DNA of 64,000 nucleotides from contig CACXMK010000001.1 of assembly GCA_902768735.1 (NCBI GenBank), positions 1-64,000 on the forward strand. Reading direction: 5' to 3'. The notes below the pieces were generated by a model. That model did no database searches and was not told where the DNA came from. It saw only the letters and a program-made list of their open reading frames with translations. Shown here piece by piece: positions 16,109 to 23,235 of the stretch; the first letter of the stretch is position 1, and every line of letters starts with the position of its first letter. This DNA is from an uncultured Lachnospiraceae bacterium. Lineage in GTDB: Bacteria; Bacillota; Clostridia; Lachnospirales; Lachnospiraceae. A program made the translations under genes and the position numbers.

Positions 16109-17640
16109 CAGCTGTTCTCCTTTCCGCCCGTCATCAAAAGTCCTACTTCTTCTTTGGTCGCAGTCCTGGCGTTTACGATCCCGCTCACTCTGCCGCCGGA
16201 AAGAACAAGGATCCTGTCGCAGAGGCTGAGGAGCACGTCGAGATCTTCACCGACGCACATCACGCAGGCACCGGCTCTTTTCTGCTCATTGAGTAGATTG
16301 TAGATCGCATAGGACGAGTTGATGTCCAGTCCTCTCACGGGATAAGCGACCATGAGCACCCGGGGGGCGGATGCGATCTCGCGCCCTACAAGGACTTTCT
16401 GCACATTACCGCCCGAGAGCCTTCTTACCGGCGTCTCGAGGCTCGGCGTTACAACATCTAATTTATCGACGACTTCCGCCGCAAGGTTGTAGGGGACTTT
16501 TCTGTCCGTAAACAGTCCCCTGCTCTTGTTGTAGCTGCGGATCATCATATTGTCAGTGATATCCATAGAGCCCACCAGTCCCATTCCGAGGCGGTCTTCA
16601 GGGACAAAAGAAAGGCGGATACCGAGATCAAAGATATCGCCCGCCGACATCTGGTGAAGCTTTTCGATCACATTATTGTCATGTTTGGTATAATAGAGGA
16701 TCTCCCCGCTCTCGATGGTCTGCAATCCGCCGATCGCTTCAAGAAGCTCTTTCTGGCCGTTTCCGGAGATACCGGCGATTCCCAGGATCTCGCCGGCATT
16801 TGCCGTAAAGGAGATATCTTTCAGGACATGGTATCCCTCGTTGTTACGGACATTGAGGCCCCGCACTTCGATGCGGCGCTCCACGTTTTCGGGATTGGAA
16901 CGGTCAATATCCAGGGAGACCTTCTCACCAACCATCATCTCCGTCAGCGACTCCTGCGTAGCTTCACAGGTATCGACAGTTCCGATATACTTTCCTTTTC
17001 TAAGGACGCTGACCCTGTCGGAGATTTCCAGCACTTCGTTAAGCTTATGGGTGATGATGATGATGGATTTGCCGTTGTCACGCATACTTCTCAGGACGTT
17101 AAACAGTTTATCCGTCTCCTGCGGCGTAAGGACAGCCGTGGGCTCATCAAGGATCAGGATGTCCGCTCCGCGATAGAGCACTTTTACGATCTCAACGGTC
17201 TGCTTCTGGGAAACAGACATACTGTAGATCTTCTGGGCCGGATTAAGATCAAATCCGTACTTACCGGTCAGTTCGTTGATCTTCGTGGTAACCTCTTTCA
17301 TGTTCAGGCGCATAGGGCCGTCCAGGCCGAGAATGATATTCTCCGCCGCTGTCAGAATATCGATCAGCTTAAAGTGCTGGTGGATCATTCCGATCTTAAG
17401 GTCGAACGCGTCCCTGGGGGACTGAATGAGCACATCTTTCCCCCATACGCGGATCGATCCCTCGTCCGGGAAATAGATCCCGGAGAGCATGTTCATAAGG
17501 GTCGTCTTTCCGCTTCCGTTCTCACCGAGGATGGAGAGGATCTCTCCTTTCCTGAGCGTGAGGTTTACGTTGTCGTTGGCAACCACTTCTCCGAAGCGCT
17601 TTGTGACGTTTTTCAGTTCAATTACGTTTGTCTCAGACAC
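16108..17640 (-). CDS. nupO: Nucleoside ABC transporter ATP-binding protein (two NBDs)
   Basis: 510-aa ATPase with two nucleotide-binding domains that powers the nucleoside importer. NBD1 has Walker A GENGSGKTTL, signature MSVSQKQTVEI and Walker B DILILDEPTAVLTPQE. NBD2 has the glycine-rich GISGNGQKELLEA in place of a normal Walker A, signature RLSGGNVQKVLVGRE and Walker B VLMVAYPVRGLD. The asymmetry is usual for this family. It is separated from the upstream lipoprotein gene by 100 nt containing a strong hairpin, and is coupled to nupP downstream. Confidence 0.93.
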   Translation of the reverse strand: MSETNVIELKNVTKRFGEVVANDNVNLTLRKGEILSILGENGSGKTTLMNMLSGIYFPDEGSIRVWGKDVLIQSPRDAFDLKIGMIHQHFKLIDILTAAENIILGLDGPMRLNMKEVTTKINELTGKYGFDLNPAQKIYSMSVSQKQTVEIVKVLYRGADILILDEPTAVLTPQETDKLFNVLRSMRDNGKSIIIITHKLNEVLEISDRVSVLRKGKYIGTVDTCEATQESLTEMMVGEKVSLDIDRSNPENVERRIEVRGLNVRNNEGYHVLKDISFTANAGEILGIAGISGNGQKELLEAIGGLQTIESGEILYYTKHDNNVIEKLHQMSAGDIFDLGIRLSFVPEDRLGMGLVGSMDITDNMMIRSYNKSRGLFTDRKVPYNLAAEVVDKLDVVTPSLETPVRRLSGGNVQKVLVGREIASAPRVLMVAYPVRGLDINSSYAIYNLLNEQKRAGACVMCVGEDLDVLLSLCDRILVLSGGRVSGIVNARTATKEEVGLLMTGGKENS

Positions 17641-17670
17641 AGGTCACTCCCTCTTCTTACTCAGTCGCAT

Positions 17671-17710
17671 TACGAAAAGTACGCAACCGGACGCTCCGTC
17701 CGGTTGCGTA
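17671..17710 (-). other. Strong intercistronic hairpin between the lipoprotein gene and nupO
   Basis: A perfect 14-bp stem (17680-17693 with 17697-17710) with a 3-nt loop, followed on the minus strand by CTTTTCG. It resembles a partial terminator or RNA stabiliser of the kind that raises expression of the binding protein over the other subunits. Confidence 0.75.
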
Positions 17711-17740
17711 GCAAGATCATTGTTCCTTGTGCCGTTATGA

Positions 17741-19093
17741 TCAGTTTTCAGATGTAACGGTGGTGATGCCGTCGATGATCATGGCAAAGGCAGGAGCCGA
17801 TGTGGGCTCGGACTCATGGAAATAGCCGTCCGCCACATGGGTATCCATGAACGCATATGCGCCGCCTTCCGCGAATTCTTCGGGATGTGCAGCAATGTAG
17901 TCCTCAAGGGAAACGCCGCCAACCGTGAAGGTAGCGGTATCAAATACGTGAAGAGAACCGTCCTTGATCGCAGCCTCAACCTCAGCGATCTTTTCAGCTG
18001 TGCCTTCTGCTGCAACAGCTGCGTTCAGCTCTGTGATGAGGCAGGAGCCGTCAGCAAGACCCTTGCTCCAGTCAGTATCAATAGCAGTGCCATTGATAAC
18101 GCTCTCTACAGCATAGGTGTAGTAAGGACCCCAGTTGTTGGTGGGGGACGTCAGAGCGCAGGTGGGAGCTGTGGGGATCATGTCGATGTTGTAACCGACA
18201 CAGGGAACTCCCTCTTCCTCGCAAGCCGCGGGAGCGCCGGTGGAGTCTGCATGCTGGGAGATCAGGACGCAGTTGTCAGCGATCAACTTCTTCGCGGTCT
18301 CGCCTTCTTTGGCAATGTCAAACCAGCTGTTGGTGTACTGTACTTCCATGGTAGCGGTGGGGCAGATGCTCCTTGCGCCGAGGAAGAAGGATGTGAATCC
18401 GGAAACGACCTCAGCATAGGGATAAGCGCCGACATAGCCGATCTTAGCCTGTTCAGCAGTGATCTTGCCGGCTTCGATCATTTCGTTCAGCTTCATACCT
18501 GCGGCGATACCGGAGAGGTAACGTGCCTCATAGATCGCCGTGAAGTAGTTGTGCATGTTAGAAAGGCCGGTCATCGCCGCCTGATAACCTGTCGCATGGC
18601 AGAACTGTACCTCCGGATAGTCCTCTGCCGCACGGATCATGTAATCCTCGTGACCAAAGCTGTTCGCGAAGATGATGCTGCATCCCTGCTCCGCAAGGTC
18701 CGCTGCAGCGTCGTAGCAGGACTCGTCTTCGGGGATGTTGGTCTTCTCGATGATCTGCTCGTCAGAGAGACCAAGTGCCGCCTGCATCTCCTTGATTCCC
18801 TTCATGTGGGACTCTGTATAGCCTTCGTTCTCATCGCCGACATAGATCACGCCGACTTTGATCTCAGGTGCGCCGGCAGTCTCAGTCTGTGCTTCCGCAG
18901 CGGGCTCTGTCTCAGCCTCAGCCGCAGGCTCAGTTGCAGGCTCTGCCTCTGTCTCAGCTTCTTTCTCGGCTTCAGCTTCCTGTGCCTGAGCCGGCTCGGA
19001 AGAACTGCTTGAACTGCCGGATCCGCCGCAGCCAGCCAGAAGGCCGCTTACCATAGTGAGAGACAGCAGAATGCCAATGAATTTCTTTTTCAT
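17741..19093 (-). CDS. bmpA: BMP-family nucleoside-binding lipoprotein
   Basis: 450-aa substrate-binding lipoprotein of the importer, anchored outside the membrane. It has a lipoprotein signal MKKKFIGILLSLTMVSGLLA followed by lipobox LAGCGG with Cys22 lipidated. A ~50-residue Ser/Glu/Ala/Thr linker comes next, then the BMP domain (IKVGVIYVGDENEGYTESH; CSIIFANSFGHEDYM; GYVGAYPYAEVVSG; VLISQHADSTGAPAA). These fit PnrA/BmpA purine-nucleoside-binding proteins. It is the first gene of the operon; the start has AAGGAGGAGAGT upstream. A near-consensus promoter precedes it. Confidence 0.92.
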   Translation of the reverse strand: MKKKFIGILLSLTMVSGLLAGCGGSGSSSSSSEPAQAQEAEAEKEAETEAEPATEPAAEAETEPAAEAQTETAGAPEIKVGVIYVGDENEGYTESHMKGIKEMQAALGLSDEQIIEKTNIPEDESCYDAAADLAEQGCSIIFANSFGHEDYMIRAAEDYPEVQFCHATGYQAAMTGLSNMHNYFTAIYEARYLSGIAAGMKLNEMIEAGKITAEQAKIGYVGAYPYAEVVSGFTSFFLGARSICPTATMEVQYTNSWFDIAKEGETAKKLIADNCVLISQHADSTGAPAACEEEGVPCVGYNIDMIPTAPTCALTSPTNNWGPYYTYAVESVINGTAIDTDWSKGLADGSCLITELNAAVAAEGTAEKIAEVEAAIKDGSLHVFDTATFTVGGVSLEDYIAAHPEEFAEGGAYAFMDTHVADGYFHESEPTSAPAFAMIIDGITTVTSEN

Positions 19094-19131
19094 ACTCTCC
19101 TCCTTAGATGTTAAAAAATGAAAACATATTG

Positions 19132-19160
19132 ACCATAATCCAACGCTTTGGTTTTGTCAA
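19132..19160 (-). promoter_or_regulatory. Promoter of the nucleoside importer operon
   Basis: TTGACA (19155-19160), 17-nt spacer, TATGGT (19132-19137) on the minus strand. The spacer contains the imperfect inverted repeat CCAAAGCGTTGG (CCAA/TTGG arms), a candidate operator. Confidence 0.75.
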
Positions 19161-19190
19161 TAAATCATTTGACATATTTTATCCTTAGAA

Positions 19191-19218
19191 TTGCAAAAAA
19201 AGCGGCAGTATTTATAAT
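19191..19218 (+). promoter_or_regulatory. Promoter of xpt
   Basis: TTGCAA (19191-19196), 16-nt spacer, TATAAT (19213-19218) on the plus strand. The resulting ~75-nt leader shows no purine-riboswitch core. Confidence 0.6.
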
Positions 19219-19301
19219 AGAGAGAAGAAGCGCAGGTCTGTGCAGACAAAACATCAGAATGACCGGATGATATATCTCCGGGTAATCGGGAGGGATCTAC
19301 A

Positions 19302-19874
19302 ATGAAGTTCATGGAAGACAGGATCTTAAAAGACGGGCAGGTACGCCCCGGACATATCCTGAAAGTTGACAGTTTTTTGAACCATCAGCTGGATATCTCG
19401 CTGCTCAGCGAGGTCGGTAAAGCGTTTTATGACAGGTTTAAAGATAAGGGTATTACGAGGATCCTGACAGTAGAGGCTTCCGGAATTGCGATCGCCTGCA
19501 TGACCGCAGAGTATTTCCAGGTGCCTGTAATCTTCGCGAAAAAGTCGAAAAGCCAGAATCTTGACGGCGATCTGTTTACCTCCGTCGTTCATTCTTATAC
19601 TTACGGGATCGACAACACAGTTACACTGGCAAAAAAATTCCTTTCTGCGAATGACAGGGTCCTCATCGTCGATGATTTTCTCGCGAACGGTAAGGCTGTG
19701 AACGGGCTTATCGATATCTGCGGACAGGCAGGTGCTGAAGTGGCCGGGATCGGTATCGCCATTGAAAAGGGCTTCCAGGGCGGCGGCGACGACCTGCGGG
19801 CCCGCGGCTATGATCTTTTCAGCCTCGCAGTTGTCGATGAAATGAACGCCGACAGCATTAAGTTCAGATCTTAA
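19302..19874 (+). CDS. xpt: Xanthine phosphoribosyltransferase
   Basis: 190-aa cytosolic purine salvage enzyme that joins xanthine to PRPP to form XMP. It matches Xpt in length and layout: MKFMEDRILKDGQVRPGHIL, VDSFLNHQLD, the VEASGIAIA loop and the PRPP-binding motif VLIVDDFLANGKAV. The start is ATG at 19302 with GGGAGGGATC upstream. It is divergent from the nucleoside importer, giving a purine uptake-and-salvage module. Its stop codon is the first member of a tandem repeat array (19865-19929), and a bidirectional terminator follows. Confidence 0.95.
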   Translation: MKFMEDRILKDGQVRPGHILKVDSFLNHQLDISLLSEVGKAFYDRFKDKGITRILTVEASGIAIACMTAEYFQVPVIFAKKSKSQNLDGDLFTSVVHSYTYGIDNTVTLAKKFLSANDRVLIVDDFLANGKAVNGLIDICGQAGAEVAGIGIAIEKGFQGGGDDLRARGYDLFSLAVVDEMNADSIKFRS

Positions 19875-19929
19875 TTATAGTTTGATCTAAATTAGATTTT
19901 GATCTAAATTAAGCTGAATCTCGATTAAG
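19865..19929. repeat. Tandem array, four units of 16-17 bp, at the xpt stop
   Basis: Units at 19865 (16), 19881 (16), 19897 (17) and 19914 (16) share a GATCTAAATTA-like core. The xpt TAA lies in the first unit and further stop triplets occur in the copies. Confidence 0.75.
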
Positions 19930-19932
19930 AAA

Positions 19933-19966
19933 TAAAAAAGAAGCCCAACTCCGGGCTTCTTTTTTA
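19933..19966. terminator. Bidirectional terminator between xpt and the PFL gene
   Basis: GAAGCCC and GGGCTTC arms extended by A and T runs, 6-nt loop (about 19947-19952), with T tracts on both strands. It serves the convergent genes. Confidence 0.85.
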
Positions 19967-19990
19967 TTTCTTACCATTCCGTTATGAGAT

Positions 19991-21355
19991 TTAATTCTTA
20001 AAGCTGTGCACAGGCGCCGGAATCCTTCCCTTCCTGTTCACAAATCCCTCGCAGCCGAAGGCGCTGACCGGCATAATAGGCGCATATCCGAGAAGGCCGC
20101 CGAATTCCACTTCGTCACCGACGTCCTTTCCGATCACCGGGATCAGGCGGACTGCTGTCGTCTTCTGGTTGATCATTCCGATCGCCATCTCATCGGCGAT
20201 AATGCCGGCGATCGTGGTATCCTTTGTGTCTCCCGGGATCGCGATCATATCAAGGCCTACAGAGCAGACAGATGTCATCGCCTCGAGCTTTTCCAGTGTC
20301 AGACATCCCGCATTGACCGCATTGATCATTCCCTGATCCTCGCTTACCGGAATAAAAGCGCCGCTCAGACCGCCTACATAAGAAGAAGCCATGACGCCGC
20401 CCTTCTTGACCTGGTCGTTCAACAGGGCGAGAGCCGCTGTCGTACCGGGTGCGCCGGCATATTCCAGTCCCATCTCACACAGGATATCCGCCACACTGTC
20501 GCCTACCGCCGGAGTGGGAGCAAGAGAAAGATCAATGATCCCGAAAGGAACGCCAAGCCGTCTGGAGGCTTCCTTCGCCACAAGCTGTCCGACGCGTGTC
20601 ACCTTAAATGCCGTCTTCTTTACGGTTTCGCAGAGCGTCTCGAAGTCGCTGCCGCGAACGGATTCAAGCGCTTTTTTGACAACGCCGGGTCCGCTGACAC
20701 CGATGTTGAGGATCCGGTCCGCCTCTGTGACGCCATGGAACGCGCCGGCCATAAAAGGATTGTCATCCGGCGCGTTGCAGAAAACAACGAGTTTCGCGCA
20801 GCCGATAGAGCCCCTGTCCGCAGTCCTTTCCGCGGTCTCTTTGATGATGCTTCCCATAAGCCGTACAGCATCCATGTCGATGCCCGCCTTTGTGGAACCG
20901 ACATTTACAGAGGAACATACCAGCTCTGTCTCTGAGAGTGCCTGAGGGATCGATCTGATGAGCATTCTGTCAGACTCTGTCATTCCTTTGGAGACCAGCG
21001 CGCTATAACCGCCAAGAAAATTAACGCCGACATCGTGCGCCGCGCGGTCAAGAACGCGGGCGATCTGTGCGAAGTCCTCAGGGCAGCGGCAGGCGCTTCC
21101 GCCGATCAGTGCGATCGGCGTAACGGAGATCCTTTTATTTACGATCGGGATTCCGTAATCTCTGGAGATCTCTTCCCCGACTCTCACGAGGTCATACGCG
21201 CTCTTATGGATCTTGTCATATACCTTCTGTCCGAGAACAGTAAGGTCAGAATCGATACAGTCGAGCAGGCTGATTCCCATGGTGATCGTCCTGACGTCCA
21301 GGTTCTCTTTCTCTATCATTTCATTGGTCTGCCTGACCTCAGAAAAATTGATCAT
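19991..21355 (-). CDS. PFL family protein (DUF711/UPF0210)
   Basis: 454-aa protein of the PFL/DUF711 family, cytosolic, function not established. Recognisable text includes [64 protein letters not shown] and [18 protein letters not shown]. The start is the ATG at 21353-21355, which has AAGGAGGAAAT directly upstream; a 7-codon extension has no such site. It follows the ACT-domain gene, the usual family pairing, and closes a long minus-strand gene run. Confidence 0.9.
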   Translation of the reverse strand: MINFSEVRQTNEMIEKENLDVRTITMGISLLDCIDSDLTVLGQKVYDKIHKSAYDLVRVGEEISRDYGIPIVNKRISVTPIALIGGSACRCPEDFAQIARVLDRAAHDVGVNFLGGYSALVSKGMTESDRMLIRSIPQALSETELVCSSVNVGSTKAGIDMDAVRLMGSIIKETAERTADRGSIGCAKLVVFCNAPDDNPFMAGAFHGVTEADRILNIGVSGPGVVKKALESVRGSDFETLCETVKKTAFKVTRVGQLVAKEASRRLGVPFGIIDLSLAPTPAVGDSVADILCEMGLEYAGAPGTTAALALLNDQVKKGGVMASSYVGGLSGAFIPVSEDQGMINAVNAGCLTLEKLEAMTSVCSVGLDMIAIPGDTKDTTIAGIIADEMAIGMINQKTTAVRLIPVIGKDVGDEVEFGGLLGYAPIMPVSAFGCEGFVNRKGRIPAPVHSFKN

Positions 21356-21386
21356 ATTTCCTCCTTCAGATTCCACATATCAAGTC

Positions 21387-21414
21387 CTGTGCATCAGATC
21401 CTGTGCATCAGATC
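21387..21414 (-). repeat. Two 14-bp tandem units at the ACT gene stop
   Basis: CTGTGCATCAGATC occurs at 21387-21400 and 21401-21414. The stop codon of the ACT-domain gene (21394-21396) is in the distal copy, so the duplication extends the C terminus by a few residues. Confidence 0.85.
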
Positions 21415-21669
21415 AAAGATCTCTTCTTTCTGGCACTTGATCTGGACGCCGATCTGCTCTTTTCCGAGCACAGCAAGTTCTTCCGAGATCTCTCCGAAGG
21501 ACTTCTGAGTCGTCGTCACGTCGACGATCATCATCATGTTAAAGTATCCCTGTACGATCGTCTGAGAGATGTCCAGAATGTTGATGCGGTTCTGCGCAAG
21601 ATAGGTGCATACACCTGCAATGATCCCGATTGTATCCTTTCCGACTACTGTTATGATCGCTCTCTGCAT
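21394..21669 (-). CDS. ACT domain protein (UPF0237)
   Basis: 91-aa single ACT-domain protein, probably a small-molecule sensor. It begins MQRAIITVVGKDTIGIIAGV and continues NILDISQTIVQGYFNMMMIVD, typical of the GcvR-like UPF0237 family. The start at 21669 has a GAGGAAGAG site upstream. It is translated just before the PFL-family gene, and such pairs are conserved in Firmicutes, suggesting the ACT protein controls or binds its partner. The ligand is unknown. Confidence 0.92.
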   Translation of the reverse strand: MQRAIITVVGKDTIGIIAGVCTYLAQNRINILDISQTIVQGYFNMMMIVDVTTTQKSFGEISEELAVLGKEQIGVQIKCQKEEIFDLMHRI

Positions 21670-21696
21670 CTCTTCCTCCTGTACGTAGTAATTCTA

Positions 21697-22494
21697 TCAA
21701 TACTCCACAAGCGCCGACGGCTTATCTCTTCTGGCCACATAGATCGGCAGTTCCTCGGGACTGTAGCCCGTGTCTGAACTGAGGATCTCAACTCTGACGG
21801 TTTCAAACGCCAGCTCCGGCAGATTGTTCTCCTTGCTCAGGTGCCCGAGGAAGATCCCTTTCATGTGATCGTTCAGGACCCTGCTAAGGAGCTGCCCGCT
21901 GCTTACATTGGACAAGTGTCCGTGGTCTCCCAGGATCCTTCTCTTTAAAGGATACGGATATCTTCCCACCTGCAGCATATTGACGTCATGGTTTGACTCC
22001 AGAAGCAGCACATCCGAGTTTTTCAGGCATTCCACCGTGTAGTCGTTAAAGCACCCGAGATCCGTGCAGACACAAGCTTTCTTCCTTCCGTAATAGATCC
22101 TGTATCCCACCGGTTCCACCGCGTCGTGGGAGATCTTCATAGGATCGATCTGAATGTCCTTTATAGTGATTTTTTCATCTGCGCGGATCGGTACGAAGCT
22201 GGCCGGATCGATCTCGCTGAACTTGGACATCTGTCTGATCGCCCAGATCGTTCCCCTCGTCGCGTAGATCGGGATATCCGTCTTTTTGGCGATCATCGGA
22301 AGTCCGCTGATATGGTCCGTGTGCTCGTGCGTGATAAAGATACCGTCGATGTCGCGCAGGTCGAGGTCCAGGTCTCCCAGCGCCTCCACCGTTCTCTTTC
22401 GGCTGATCCCGACGTCAAGCAAAAGGTGCGTCGTGTCAGATCCCACATAGATGCAGTTACCGCTGCTTCCGCTCGCAATACTCTCAAATCTCAT
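21697..22494 (-). CDS. walJ: MBL-fold hydrolase, WalJ/YycJ type
   Basis: 265-aa metallo-beta-lactamase-fold protein. It starts MRFESIASGSSGNCIYVG, the usual opening of WalJ/YycJ proteins, and has the metal-binding motif THEHTDH near residue 56, CTDLGCF near 143, LLLESNHD and FLGHLSKENN. The family acts on DNA (exonuclease-like) and is linked to envelope and replication control. Here it sits away from walKR, between coaE and the ACT gene. The start codon lies in a 13-bp tandem repeat, and no convincing ribosome site precedes it. Confidence 0.88.
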   Translation of the reverse strand: MRFESIASGSSGNCIYVGSDTTHLLLDVGISRKRTVEALGDLDLDLRDIDGIFITHEHTDHISGLPMIAKKTDIPIYATRGTIWAIRQMSKFSEIDPASFVPIRADEKITIKDIQIDPMKISHDAVEPVGYRIYYGRKKACVCTDLGCFNDYTVECLKNSDVLLLESNHDVNMLQVGRYPYPLKRRILGDHGHLSNVSSGQLLSRVLNDHMKGIFLGHLSKENNLPELAFETVRVEILSSDTGYSPEELPIYVARRDKPSALVEY

Positions 22495-22532
22495 CTGTAA
22501 ATCTCATCTGTAAATCTCATTTATAAATCTTA
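22486..22532 (-). repeat. 13-bp tandem repeat (3.6 copies) carrying the walJ start codon
   Basis: Units start at 22486, 22499 and 22512 with a partial copy at 22525. Each full unit contains ATGAGATTT on the minus strand, so three ATGs lie 13 nt apart in three frames. The two upstream ones open tiny frames; the first stops at TGA (22491-22493), overlapping the walJ ATG. Confidence 0.85.
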
Positions 22533-22559
22533 TCTTCGATACCAACTATACATCCTGAT

Positions 22560-23213
22560 CTATGCTCTATCTTTGAACTTCTCCCGTAAACCGGCGATCG
22601 CGGCGTCCACCTGCTCCAGGGGGCCTCCTTCGGCGTCGAGCGGTCCGGTGTTATTGATCACAACGTCACAGAACTTCCTGAATACATCGTCAGATACCTG
22701 TTTCTCCATGATCTGCCGGATCTTTTCGTCCGAATAGCCTCTGGTCATACGCAGTCTCTGCGCCCTGACCGACTTCTCGCAAAAGATAAACCACAGGGAA
22801 TCAGCGACCTTATCATAGCCGTTCTCCACTAGGAGCGCTGACTCCAGGACAAAAAACTCCCTCTTTCCTTCTTTTCTCTCCCGCTCGATCTCATCCAGTA
22901 TATACCGGTTCACCGCGGGATGTACAAGTTCATTCACCTTCCTGAGCAGTTCCGCGTCCGAAAAGATACGCCTCGCCATCTCTTTCTTGTTGATCTCCCC
23001 GCTTTCAAAAAGAAGGGGCTCCTCATTATCTCCGGGAATATTCCACTCTGTCAAAAGACTGACCAGCGGGCCATAGATCGCGCCGCCGGGCAGTTCCAGT
23101 TCCTTCGCGGCGTCATCCGATAAAAGGATCCTGCAATTGTATTGTCTCTCCAGATAGTGAAGGATCTCGCTTTTCCCGGCTCCCACACCACCGGTCACTC
23201 CTATTGTGATCAT
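22560..23213 (-). CDS. coaE: Dephospho-CoA kinase
   Basis: Last step of coenzyme A synthesis: phosphorylates dephospho-CoA. The 217-aa product begins MITIGVTGGVGAGKSEIL with a P-loop GGVGAGKS, followed by LLSDDAAKELELPGG and HPAVNRYI, and RLRMTRGYSDEKIRQIM near residue 140, all standard for CoaE. The start is ATG at 23211-23213 with CGGAGG 7 nt upstream; the in-frame extension to 23282 overlaps polA and is rejected. It lies 22 nt behind polA, a common pairing in Firmicutes. Confidence 0.96.
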   Translation of the reverse strand: MITIGVTGGVGAGKSEILHYLERQYNCRILLSDDAAKELELPGGAIYGPLVSLLTEWNIPGDNEEPLLFESGEINKKEMARRIFSDAELLRKVNELVHPAVNRYILDEIERERKEGKREFFVLESALLVENGYDKVADSLWFIFCEKSVRAQRLRMTRGYSDEKIRQIMEKQVSDDVFRKFCDVVINNTGPLDAEGGPLEQVDAAIAGLREKFKDRA

Positions 23214-23235
23214 TGTTATGCCTCCGTGAACGGCT

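Noticed and set aside
17816..19012. 398-aa plus-strand ORF
   Set aside because: Antisense of the BMP lipoprotein gene.
19219..19301. Purine riboswitch before xpt
   Set aside because: Leader too short and lacking the conserved core; only a small CCGGA/TCCGG hairpin is present.
22486..22532. CRISPR-like repeat
   Set aside because: Units are direct, 13 bp and without spacers; no cas genes in the window.
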